From contig JANRIO010000037.1 of NCBI GenBank assembly GCA_033764875.1, positions 1 to 64,000 of the forward strand: a stretch of DNA of 64,000 bases, in the 5' to 3' direction. Made by a program: the position numbers and the translations under genes. The notes under the pieces are model-generated. The model was given only the letters and a program-made list of their open reading frames with translations. It was not told the DNA's origin and made no database searches. Every line of letters begins with the position of its first letter. Positions within the stretch are counted from its first letter, which is position 1. This document shows, one piece after another, positions 56,484 through 63,952 of this stretch. This DNA comes from AWTP1-13 sp033764875 (GTDB taxonomy: Bacteria > Pseudomonadota > Alphaproteobacteria > Rhizobiales > Hyphomicrobiaceae).

Positions 56484-57503
56484 TCAGAAGTGATCCCAGC
56501 CACTTCGCTCGATCGTCAGACGGCTGCCCTGGCGGTCGAGGACGCTGACTGCCCCGTCGCCGTCCGGCAGCATCCGTCCGATCCGGCCGACCTCGACGCC
56601 GGCCCGGGCCGCGAGCTCGGCAAAGTCCCGCGCCTTCCCTTCCGGCACCGCCGCCAGCACCTCGTAGTCGTCCCCGGCGGCAACCAGGCCGGCATGGAGC
56701 TCCGGGCGGACGGCCAGCACGGCGCGCGCCGGGGCGCTGAGCGGGACGTCCTCGAGGCGGATCTCGGCCGACGTGTGCGAGGCAGCGGCCATTCTCCCCA
56801 GGTCCTTCACCAGGCCGTCGGAGACATCCATCGCCGCACCCGCCGCCGCCCGCAGCGCCTCGCGCAGGGCCAGCCGCGGCTCCGGCCGGTGGTAGCGCCG
56901 CCGCAGGAAGGCGGCCTGCGCCGCCTCCAGCCCCCAGGCCTCGGCCAGCCGCGGCGTCTGGCACAGCTGCAGGCCGAGGCCCGCGTCGCCGATGCTGCCG
57001 GAGACGAACAGCACGTCGCCCGGCTGCGCCGTGGCGCGGCGCACCATGCGCCCCTTGGGAGCCTCCCCGAGCACGGTGATCGACACCGTGATGGGCCCCG
57101 GCCGCCGGTCGGTGTCGCCGCCCAGCAGGGTCATGCCGAAGGCGTCCTGCGCCGCCTTGAGCCCGGCTGCGAAGTCCTGCAGCCACGCCCTGCGGGGCGG
57201 GGCTGGAAACGACAGCGCCATCAGATAGCCGAGCGGCCGCGCCGCCTTGGCCGCGAGGTCCGAGACGTTGACCGCCAGCGCCTTCCAGGCGATGGCCTCG
57301 GGCGCATCGCCGGCGAGGAAGTGCACGCCCTCGGCGATCGGGTCCGTCTTCAGCACGATGTCCATGCCCGGGCGCGGGCTCAGCGCGGCGCAGTCGTCGG
57401 CAAGCCCGAGCGCGGCCGGATCCGTCGCCAGCGGCCGCAGGAGGTCGATGATCGCGGCCTCGCCGTCGATCGTGTCGGAGGCCCTGCTGTCGCCCGTGCT
57501 CAT
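56484..57503 (-). CDS. thiL: Thiamine-monophosphate kinase
   Basis: A 339-residue enzyme phosphorylating thiamine monophosphate to the active diphosphate. GLADDCAALSPRPGMDIVLK near residue 33 and TDPIAEGVHF bind Mg-ATP; NVSDLAAKAARPLGYLMALS, LLGGDTDRRPGPITVSITVL and AMDVSDGLVKDLGRMA are AIR synthase-like family motifs. Complete. In many relatives nusB-thiL-hppA are consecutive; here nusB is 4 kb away beyond the SDR, PsiF and riboflavin genes. Confidence 0.95.
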   Translation of the reverse strand: MSTGDSRASDTIDGEAAIIDLLRPLATDPAALGLADDCAALSPRPGMDIVLKTDPIAEGVHFLAGDAPEAIAWKALAVNVSDLAAKAARPLGYLMALSFPAPPRRAWLQDFAAGLKAAQDAFGMTLLGGDTDRRPGPITVSITVLGEAPKGRMVRRATAQPGDVLFVSGSIGDAGLGLQLCQTPRLAEAWGLEAAQAAFLRRRYHRPEPRLALREALRAAAGAAMDVSDGLVKDLGRMAAASHTSAEIRLEDVPLSAPARAVLAVRPELHAGLVAAGDDYEVLAAVPEGKARDFAELAARAGVEVGRIGRMLPDGDGAVSVLDRQGSRLTIERSGWDHF

Positions 57504-57574
57504 GCGTGCTGTCCGTGCGGAAAACGGCGCTCCCGAGGCGGGTTGGTCCGCGCCTGAAGCTCAGGCTGTCCTGG

Positions 57575-57700
57575 TCGGGCTTGTCCCGGCCGTCCACCCA
57601 AACGCTTGCTCAGGCGTTTGCGGCGCGCTGCATCCTCGGCACCTGCCCGAGGCTGACCTGGGCGCCCGTTGCCAGGGGCAAAACACTAGCAACGCGCAGG
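57575..57700. repeat. Palindromic repeats between thiL and the SDR gene
   Basis: Contains TTGTCCCGGCCGTCCACCC, the palindrome AAACGCTTGCTCAGGCGTTT (57600-57619), CCTCGG...CCGAGG, and ACACTAG (57683-57689). The 20-bp palindrome recurs in inverted orientation after nusB at 61971-61990 with 17 of 20 bases the same. No gene is seen. Confidence 0.5.
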
Positions 57701-57718
57701 CCCGCGGTCGAGGCAGGC

Positions 57719-58510
57719 TCAAAGCCTTGTCCCGGCTGCCGCCGCCTGCGCCTGCCGCGCCTTCATCTGGTTGATATAGCCGCGATTGTGCGTCGGGCTC
57801 ACCACCAGCTCGTTGATCACGACGTGCGACGGCTGCTTCGCCACGAAGGCAATGATCTCCCCCATGTCCTCGGGCTGCACCATGCGGGCAAGGCTGTCCG
57901 CCGTCTCGGGGATCGGCCGGTCGGTCATGATCGGCGTCGCCACCTCGCCCGGGCACAGCACGGTCGAGCGGATGCCGTTGCCGCATTCCTCGAGGTTGAG
58001 GCTGTGGCTCATGGCCACCATGCCGTGCTTGGCCGCGATGTAGGCGCCGCCCGGCACCGGGCCGACGAAGCGCCCGGCCCAGGAGGCCGTATGGATGAGC
58101 AGCCCCCCGCCCTGCGCCCGCATCATGCCGAGCACCGCCTGCGTCACATAGAACGCGCTCGAGAGGTTGCCGGAGATCACTTTGTCGATGCCCTCGGGGG
58201 TGAGCCTGCTCCAGCTCCGGTCAGGGATGTTGAGGCCGGCGTTGTTGACCACGATGTCGAGGCGTCCCAGCGTGCTCTGGATCCAGGCGGCGACCGCGGC
58301 CACCTCGCCCGCCCGGGTCAGGTCGGCAGGCTTGACGTGCGCGCGGCCACCTGCAGCCGTGATGGCCCCGGCCACCGTCTCGAGCGGCTCTCGCCGCCGC
58401 CCCGAGAGCACGACCACGGCGCCCTCCCGCGCCAGCGCCTTGGCGCCGGCCTCGCCGATGCCGGTGCCCGCGCCCGTCACCCATGCGATCTGTCCGGTGA
58501 TCTCGATCAT
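57719..58510 (-). CDS. Short-chain dehydrogenase/reductase
   Basis: A 263-residue NAD(P)-dependent SDR. The Rossmann motif is VTGAGTGIGEAGAKALAREG near residue 11, NNAG appears at LDIVVNNAGLN, the catalytic serine in IHTASWAGRF, and YxxxK in YIAAKHGMVAM near residue 155. ATG 58510 has AGAGG 6 bp upstream. Substrate unknown. It stands alone between repeats and a small exported protein. Confidence 0.9.
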   Translation of the reverse strand: MIEITGQIAWVTGAGTGIGEAGAKALAREGAVVVLSGRRREPLETVAGAITAAGGRAHVKPADLTRAGEVAAVAAWIQSTLGRLDIVVNNAGLNIPDRSWSRLTPEGIDKVISGNLSSAFYVTQAVLGMMRAQGGGLLIHTASWAGRFVGPVPGGAYIAAKHGMVAMSHSLNLEECGNGIRSTVLCPGEVATPIMTDRPIPETADSLARMVQPEDMGEIIAFVAKQPSHVVINELVVSPTHNRGYINQMKARQAQAAAAGTRL

Positions 58511-58582
58511 GCCTGCCTCTCGTGCCGCCGTTGCCGCCCGAGTGTCCGGCGCCGGCCGGCTGCCGCGCAAGCCCGGACAAAG

Positions 58583-58614
58583 GAAAAGCCCGGTTGCCGC
58601 TGGCGACCGGGCTT
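58583..58614 (-). terminator. Rho-independent terminator of the PsiF-repeat gene
   Basis: AGCCCGGTTGCC and GGCGACCGGGCT (58587-58613) form a 12-bp stem with one G-T wobble and a GCT loop; on the minus strand TTTTCCTTT follows. It lies 28 bp past the stop of the small exported protein. Confidence 0.85.
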
Positions 58615-58641
58615 CCCGATGGACTGAGACCCGAAGGCGGA

Positions 58642-58842
58642 TCAGGCCTTCTTGTAGCTCTTCATGCACTTGGCGCGGAATGCCTGGCGCGGCTTGCCCT
58701 TGAGACCCTTCTCGGTCGCCTGCTTGGAGCACTCCAGCGAGGCCTCCGACGGTGGCTTGGAGGGGGCTTTCTTGGTAGCGGCGTGGGCGATGCCGGCCGA
58801 CAGGAGCAACAGGGACGCCCCCACGATCAACAGGTTCTTCAT
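58642..58842 (-). CDS. PsiF-repeat small exported protein
   Basis: A 66-residue protein with a signal peptide (NLLIVGASLLLLSAGIAHA-AT) and one PsiF repeat: ECSKQATEKGLKGKPRQAFR followed by AKCMKSYKK with two conserved cysteines. PsiF proteins are induced under phosphate starvation in E. coli, with no known activity. ATG 58842 has GGAG 8 bp upstream. Followed by its own terminator. Confidence 0.87.
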   Translation of the reverse strand: MKNLLIVGASLLLLSAGIAHAATKKAPSKPPSEASLECSKQATEKGLKGKPRQAFRAKCMKSYKKA

Positions 58843-59126
58843 CGGTAAAGCTCCAGATTTTTCGGGCCCGGGCACCTATGCACAGGCTCTGGGTGCTTTC
58901 AAGGCGCGCCGCCCGCATGGCAATGCCGCAGCAATGGTGCGCTCAACAGCGCTGCTGCGCCGTGGTACTGGTATGGGGGATGGCCACCTTCGCCGGGCCG
59001 GGCAAGGACGCATGCCGTTTCAAGGCGTTCGCGCGCTTGCCCTCGACCTTCGCCTTGCCTCGCGGCGGGTCGGGAGAAGGTGCCGCGCTGCACCGTTGCA
59101 TCGAAGAGACACCGGAAGATCGGAAC

Positions 59127-59720
59127 ATGTTCACAGGCATCATCACCGACGTCGGGACGCTCATCGAGCGCGACGGCGGCCGTTTTCGCATCGCCTGTCG
59201 CTACCAGCCTGCCGGCATTGCTCTCGGAGCATCAATCGCTTGCGACGGCTGCTGTCTGACCGTGGTGGAGGTTGCGCCGCACACGTCAGGCGCCCGTTTC
59301 TCGGTCGACGTCTCCAACGAGACCCTGAGCCGGACCATTCTGGGCGACTGGGCGCCTGGCCGCCGCATCAACCTGGAGCGGGCGCTCAAGGCCGGCGACG
59401 AGCTTGGCGGCCACATCGTCTCGGGCCACGTCGACGGCGTCGGCCGCGTTGCGGGCCTGCGTCCGGACGGAGACTCGCGCCGCTTCACCATCGAGGTACC
59501 GCCCGCCATTGCGCCCTACATCGCCTCCAAGGGCTCGGTCGCGCTGGACGGCATCTCGCTCACGGTCAACGAGGTCGAGGCCAACACCTTCGGCATCAAC
59601 ATCATTCCGCACACCTTGACCCACACCACGTTAGGCGACAGAAAGCCCGGCGACAGGGTGAACCTGGAAGTCGACCTCTTCGCGCGCTACGTCGCGCGCC
59701 TGATGGAGCAGCGCCGGTGA
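59127..59720 (+). CDS. ribE: Riboflavin synthase, alpha chain
   Basis: A 197-residue enzyme that dismutates two lumazine molecules to riboflavin. It has two similar lumazine-binding barrels, each with a MFTGIITDVGTL- or GGHIVSGHVDGVG-like start; CDGCCLTVV and LDGISLTVNEV are the repeated substrate motifs. ATG 59127 gives the invariant MFTGI start. The 284-bp region upstream has no FMN riboswitch that could be recognised and no ribD. Its stop overlaps the next start (GTGA). Confidence 0.96.
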   Translation: MFTGIITDVGTLIERDGGRFRIACRYQPAGIALGASIACDGCCLTVVEVAPHTSGARFSVDVSNETLSRTILGDWAPGRRINLERALKAGDELGGHIVSGHVDGVGRVAGLRPDGDSRRFTIEVPPAIAPYIASKGSVALDGISLTVNEVEANTFGINIIPHTLTHTTLGDRKPGDRVNLEVDLFARYVARLMEQRR

Positions 59721-60886
59721 CAGACAATCTGCAGCGCGCCGTCTACGCGGAGGGCAAGGGCTTCCTGTCGCCGATCGGCGACATCATCGAGGACCTGCGC
59801 AACGGCCGCATGATCATCCTGGTCGACGCCGAGGACCGCGAGAACGAGGGCGACCTCGTCATCGCCGCGCAGATGGCGACGCCCGAGGCCATCAATTTCA
59901 TGGCCAAGCACGGTCGCGGCCTGATCTGCCTGTCGCTGACCCAGGGCCGCGCCGACGCCTTGCGGCTCGAGGCCATGGCCCGCCAGAACGAGGCGCGCAA
60001 CCGCACCGCCTTCACCGTCTCCATCGAGGCGCGCGAGGGCATCGCCACGGGCATCTCCACCCACGACCGCGCCCACACCATCGCCACGGCGATCGACCCC
60101 ACCAAGGGGGCAAGCGACATCGTCTCGCCCGGCCACGTCTTCCCGCTCATCGCCCGCGAGGGCGGCGTGCTGGTCCGCGCGGGCCACACCGAGGCCAGCG
60201 TCGACCTCGCCCGCCTCGCCGGCCTCTACCCCGCCGGCGTCATCTGCGAGATCATGAACGACGACGGCACCATGGCGCGCATGCCCGACCTCGTCGGCTT
60301 CGCCCAGCGGCACAACCTCAAGATCGGCACCATCGAGGATCTGATCGGCTACCGCCTGCGCCACGACCGCGTGGTCAAGCGCACCGCCACCGCCAAGGTC
60401 GAGAGCATCAACGGCGGCAGCTTCGACATGCACGTCTACGAGACGCCCGTCGACGCCGTGGAGCACGTGGCCGTGGTCAAGGGCGATGTGTCGACCCCCG
60501 AGCCGGTGCTCGTGCGCGTGCACGTGGTCAACGCCCTGTCGGACCTCTTGGGCATCCCGGGCACCGACGGCCGCCCGGCGACGGATTCGCCCATCGCCCG
60601 CTCCATGCAGGCGGTTGCCGAGGAAGGACGCGGCGTCGTGGTGCTGATCCGCGATCCCAGGCCCAAGTCGGTATCGGAGTGGATTGCGCGCAGCGCCGAG
60701 ACCAAGCGCTCGGTCAAGTCGAAGGCGGAGAAGGAGCGGCGCCTGGTCGAGATCGGCGTCGGCTCGCAGATCCTGCGCGATTTGGGCGTCAAGGACATGG
60801 TGATCCTGTCCAACGCGCCGCCGTCGCGCTATGTCGGCCTCGACGCGTTCGGCCTGCGCATCGTCGGCCAGCGCAAGATCGATTGA
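59717..60886 (+). CDS. ribBA: RibBA-type protein: DHBP synthase with degenerate GTP cyclohydrolase II domain
   Basis: A 389-residue two-domain protein. The N-terminal half is an intact 3,4-dihydroxy-2-butanone-4-phosphate synthase (MIILVDAEDRENEGDLVIAA, DPTKGASDIVSPGHVFPLIA, RAGHTEASVDLARLAG). The C-terminal half is like GTP cyclohydrolase II but the zinc site is missing: where RxHSECxTGDxxxSxxCDCG is expected it reads RVHVVNALSDLLGIPGTDGR, with no cysteine. It should therefore make only the four-carbon unit; GTP cyclohydrolase II must come from another gene. GTG 59717 overlaps the ribE stop. Confidence 0.92.
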   Translation: MTDNLQRAVYAEGKGFLSPIGDIIEDLRNGRMIILVDAEDRENEGDLVIAAQMATPEAINFMAKHGRGLICLSLTQGRADALRLEAMARQNEARNRTAFTVSIEAREGIATGISTHDRAHTIATAIDPTKGASDIVSPGHVFPLIAREGGVLVRAGHTEASVDLARLAGLYPAGVICEIMNDDGTMARMPDLVGFAQRHNLKIGTIEDLIGYRLRHDRVVKRTATAKVESINGGSFDMHVYETPVDAVEHVAVVKGDVSTPEPVLVRVHVVNALSDLLGIPGTDGRPATDSPIARSMQAVAEEGRGVVVLIRDPRPKSVSEWIARSAETKRSVKSKAEKERRLVEIGVGSQILRDLGVKDMVILSNAPPSRYVGLDAFGLRIVGQRKID

Positions 60887-60892
60887 GGAATG

Positions 60893-61408
60893 ATGGCAGG
60901 CAAGTCGAAACGGGCGGACGAGGCCGAGGGCCTCGGGGGGGTGCGCGGCGCGCGCATCCTGATCATCGAGTCGCGCTACTATGAGGAGATCGCGGCCGAG
61001 CTGCTGGCCGGCGCCGAGGCCGAGCTGGCGGCTGCCGGCGTCAGCCACGAGCGCGTCACGGTGCCGGGCGCCCTGGAGATCCCGCTGGCGCTCGCCCAGG
61101 CCATCAAGGCCGACCTGATCGGCTCGGACGAGGTCACCGCCCGCTTCGACGGCTGCGTGGCGCTGGGCTGCGTCGTCCGCGGCGAGACCTCGCACTACGA
61201 CACGGTGTGCGACAACGCCAACCACTGGCTGATGGACCAGGCCGTGCGCCACGGCATCCCGCTCGGCAACGCCATCCTGACCGTCGAGACCGAGGCGCAG
61301 GCGCTTGCGCGCGCCCGCGGCGGCCGCCAGGGCAAGGGAGCGGACGCCGTGCGCGCCTGCCTGTCGTTGATCGCGCTCGAGCGCCAATTCGCCGAGGACG
61401 AGGCATGA
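60893..61408 (+). CDS. ribH: 6,7-dimethyl-8-ribityllumazine synthase
   Basis: A 171-residue enzyme that condenses the RibB product with the pyrimidine to make lumazine, the RibE substrate. ESRYYEEIAAELLAGAEAEL, VPGALEIPLALAQAI, ALGCVVRGETSHYDTVCDNA with the catalytic histidine region, and GNAILTVETEAQALARA are standard. ATG 60893 is preferred; ATG 60890 overlaps the GAGGA site. Its TGA overlaps the nusB ATG (ATGA). Confidence 0.96.
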   Translation: MAGKSKRADEAEGLGGVRGARILIIESRYYEEIAAELLAGAEAELAAAGVSHERVTVPGALEIPLALAQAIKADLIGSDEVTARFDGCVALGCVVRGETSHYDTVCDNANHWLMDQAVRHGIPLGNAILTVETEAQALARARGGRQGKGADAVRACLSLIALERQFAEDEA

Positions 61409-61902
61409 GCGCCGACAAGCCCGCCGCCGGTTCGCCGAAGCCGAAGCTGTCGCGCAGCCGCGCTCGCCTCGAGGCCGTGCAGGCGCTCTACCAGATGGAC
61501 CTCGCCCAGACCGACCTGGCGAACGTCATCGAGGACTTCAAGAGCCATCGCCTCGAGGACACCGAGGAGGAGGCGGATCCGGCCGCCGAGGAGGCCAACC
61601 CGCAGCATTTCGCCAAGGTGCTGCGCGGCGTCGTCAAGCGCCAGCGCGAGATCGATCCCATGGTCGACGAGCAGCTGGCCGAGGGCTGGCACCTCACCCG
61701 CGTCGATTCCACCGTGCGCGCCATCCTGCGCGCCGGCACCTACGAGCTGATGGAGCTGACCGACATTCCCCCGCGCGTCGTCATCAGCGAGTACCTGGAG
61801 GTGGCCAAGGCCTTCTTCGAGGGCGACGAGCCCCGCCTCGTCAACGGCGTCCTCGACGCCCTCGCCCGCAAGCTGCGCCCCGGGCAATTGCCGGAGCGAT
61901 AG
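61405..61902 (+). CDS. nusB: Transcription antitermination factor NusB
   Basis: A 165-residue all-helical protein that, with NusE, binds boxA RNA and prevents early termination of rRNA transcription. RSRARLEAVQALYQMDLAQT near the N-terminus, LAEGWHLTRVDSTVRAILRA in the middle and PPRVVISEYLEVAKAFFEGD to RLVNGVLDALARKL at the end are conserved. Coupled to ribH by a 4-bp overlap. It is the last core gene before the low-GC island. Confidence 0.96.
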   Translation: MSADKPAAGSPKPKLSRSRARLEAVQALYQMDLAQTDLANVIEDFKSHRLEDTEEEADPAAEEANPQHFAKVLRGVVKRQREIDPMVDEQLAEGWHLTRVDSTVRAILRAGTYELMELTDIPPRVVISEYLEVAKAFFEGDEPRLVNGVLDALARKLRPGQLPER

Positions 61903-62096
61903 GGTGCCCGCCCGCCACGTTTAGGGAAGGCGGAGCAGGCGCCTGCGCGAGGCCGATCGACCCTCGCGAAAACGCCTAAGCAGGCGCTTGCATCGCGGCA
62001 GTTTGGGATCAGCGCTGCGGATTGACCCCTTCCATTCCAAGCACATCCGCGACTTGCCGCGCCGATCGTCGTCCTTGAACTCTCGCCGATTCACAC
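61903..62096. repeat. Spacer after nusB with palindromic repeats
   Basis: Contains the palindrome GCAGGCGCCTGC (61936-61947), a CGCGAGG...CCTCGCG hairpin, and AAACGCCTAAGCAGGCGCTT (61971-61990), a near copy, in the opposite orientation, of the element at 57600-57619. The end of this stretch is the junction with the RHS-derived sequence. Confidence 0.5.
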
Positions 62097-62207
62097 CCCG
62101 GGGTCGGCAACAGCCCGCTCAACTTCACCGACCCCTCGGGCTACTGCTTCCTCGGCTGCTTCTGGAAGCCGATCTTCGCCGTCACCAATGCTCTGCGGTC
62201 GATCCCG
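62097..62207 (+). pseudogene. Severed RHS core end, in frame with the toxin
   Basis: The frame leading into the toxin reads VGNSPLNFTDPSGYC, the conserved end of the RHS repeat-associated core, where the N-terminal shell of an RHS protein is normally joined to its variable toxin tip. The frame stops at a TGA at 62076, and no RHS shell lies upstream; nusB ends 195 bp earlier. This is what remains when a C-terminal cassette is separated from its parent. Confidence 0.75.
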
Positions 62208-63074
62208 TTGCTCGGGAACCTCATCACGGCGCACAGAGGTGCGGCCGGCCCGCAGATAAATGCCGAGGCCACCATCGGCATTGTGGCCACAGTCGCATCC
62301 ACGGCCATCGCGGGCATCACCAGTGGCAACCTCGGCGCCGCTCTCCGAGCCGGACTGATAACCGCGATAACCGTGGGCGTGATGAATATGGCAATGGACA
62401 CCGCGAACGCGATGTCCAGTGCTGCCAATGCGTCTGCGTCGCCCTCCTGGCAGGGGCCAAGCTATTGCGGATGCAGCACAGTCCAGCTGCCCGAAGTGCA
62501 GGTCACAGCCAACGACCCGGTCGTCAATCCGATGGCAGGCGGCGCTGCCGGCGCCAGCGCCACCGCGAGCGCCAGCTTGGTGATCGGTGCGATGATGAGC
62601 GTGGTGCCTGGCGCCCATCTTACCAGCCAGGCAACACAATCCTTTAGGCAAAGACAGTATATCTCAGGCACAGTATATCTTTCTGCATCGCTTATTGATT
62701 CCGGTATGGCTATAGCGACCCTCGGCATGAGCCTGAGGATTGCGGCAGCAACGCGCGCGTCGATGCACCATATAATGACAAACAAGAATTGGATCTCTTC
62801 ACAGCGCGGGGGGCCTTGGAGTCCGAAGTTTGCAGATATGGCTAAAGAGGCTGGAATGACGCTCGATGATGCCGCAAACTTGGTAAAGGTGCCGGGTCAC
62901 CGCGGCCCTCATCCGGCCGCTTACCATCAAGTAGTTGATGATCGCCTTGCTACCGCGACTACCGGCTTGCAGGGTGCAGAATATTCCGCGGCATTCCGCG
63001 CAGAACTTGACCCGGTCGGCAAGGAGGTCGCACAATCCGGCACGTACCTCAACAAGCTCGTAACGGGGCAATGA
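62208..63074 (+). CDS. Orphan RHS C-terminal toxin, AHH nuclease-like
   Basis: A 288-residue open frame continuing from an RHS core end. An alanine- and glycine-rich region with hydrophobic stretches (AEATIGIVATVASTAIAGIT) comes first, then VTANDPVVNPMAGG near residue 103, and a C-terminal domain WSPKFADMAKEAGMTLDDAA with VPGHRGPHPAAYHQVVDDRL. The GHxGPHPxxYH sequence fits AHH-type HNH-fold nuclease toxins. The listed TTG start is only the first start codon in frame; expression without the RHS shell is uncertain. Stop and immunity start overlap as ATGA. Confidence 0.75.
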   Translation: MLGNLITAHRGAAGPQINAEATIGIVATVASTAIAGITSGNLGAALRAGLITAITVGVMNMAMDTANAMSSAANASASPSWQGPSYCGCSTVQLPEVQVTANDPVVNPMAGGAAGASATASASLVIGAMMSVVPGAHLTSQATQSFRQRQYISGTVYLSASLIDSGMAIATLGMSLRIAAATRASMHHIMTNKNWISSQRGGPWSPKFADMAKEAGMTLDDAANLVKVPGHRGPHPAAYHQVVDDRLATATTGLQGAEYSAAFRAELDPVGKEVAQSGTYLNKLVTGQ

Positions 63075-63622
63075 TGCAATATTATCGATTGAATGAAGAT
63101 GTTCAAATACCAAATCGATGGCACGTTGGGCGCGTGCGTCGCGGCGATAGGAACGTACTAGACCTTGTGGATGGCAAGCATGCAGATAGCATATCTCGGT
63201 TGAATGGGGTGGTCACCACCCAAGGACTGCCGTTGAGATTCTTTCTCACAAGCTTTGCTGTGCCGATAGCAGTCAATTCACTGGGTGCGGCGATGGAAAG
63301 ATTTTCGCCTAACGAAGTGCAATTAATTCCAATTGAGCTTTTAGATGTTGCGTCCTATGTTGTTATAAACATTACAAAAAAGATAGACTGCTTCGATGAG
63401 TCGAAGTCGCAATTTACAAAATGGTCTGCCGATGATCATAGACCGGATCTTGTCGGCAAGTATAGACAAGTTGGCAAGCTGCGGATAGACCCATCTGGCG
63501 TGCCGAATAACGTACATATATTCAGGATTGAGCGTTGGGAAATTGGAACAATAGTTTCCATGGCAATGAAGCAATTGATGGAGTCGATGGATGCGTTTGG
63601 CGCTAAGTTCGAACCAGTATGA
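63071..63622 (+). CDS. Immunity protein, Imm11/DUF1629-like
   Basis: A 183-residue cytoplasmic protein coupled to the toxin by an ATGA overlap. The N-terminus MMQYYRLNEDVQ and the C-terminal stretch KLRIDPSGVPNNVHIFRIER, then IVSMAMKQLMESM with FGAKFEPV at the end, resemble the DUF1629/Imm11 family, which often accompanies RHS-type toxins. It should bind and block the nuclease. Base composition is far lower in GC than the core genes (22 of 60 bases at 63301-63360). ATG 63074 is an alternative start. Confidence 0.8.
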   Translation: MMQYYRLNEDVQIPNRWHVGRVRRGDRNVLDLVDGKHADSISRLNGVVTTQGLPLRFFLTSFAVPIAVNSLGAAMERFSPNEVQLIPIELLDVASYVVINITKKIDCFDESKSQFTKWSADDHRPDLVGKYRQVGKLRIDPSGVPNNVHIFRIERWEIGTIVSMAMKQLMESMDAFGAKFEPV

Positions 63623-63952
63623 CAAATCGCCAACTAGGCATCTTGTTCGTCACAACGACGCGAGAGGGACCATACCTGCAGTCAATTGATAGCGTTCTCG
63701 GTAGGGAATTTGCATAGCTGTCATCGAATTGCGCGAGTCGCTCACTTTTCCTCGATACCAACGCCGATCAACCAGACGAATTTCCATTCTGTTGCTGCAC
63801 ATCATCAATCTCGGAGTATTGGCGTGAACCTGCATGCGTGTGCGCTGCCTTTTGGCGGCATGGCGAAGTGTTGCCTGTCGGTTGCAGTCTAGTTCGGCCT
63901 GGTGGCGAATTTGTGTGCGCCGGCGATGGCGCAGCGATCACCACTGCACTGA
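63623..63952. other. Low-GC non-coding stretch between the two RHS tip copies
   Basis: About 330 bp of mixed composition with only short open frames on both strands, none resembling a known protein. It joins the immunity gene to the next RHS-derived fragment and may contain decayed toxin or mobile-element sequence. Confidence 0.4.

Noticed and set aside
58860..59126. FMN riboswitch ahead of ribE
   Set aside because: The conserved RFN core sequences were not found in the leader.
58878..59126. N-terminal extension of riboflavin synthase to an upstream start
   Set aside because: All riboflavin synthases begin MFTGI, which here is at 59127; the upstream part has no family resemblance.
63650..63892. 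Short frames on both strands after the immunity gene
   Set aside because: No ribosome site, no conserved motif, and composition like the surrounding non-coding sequence.
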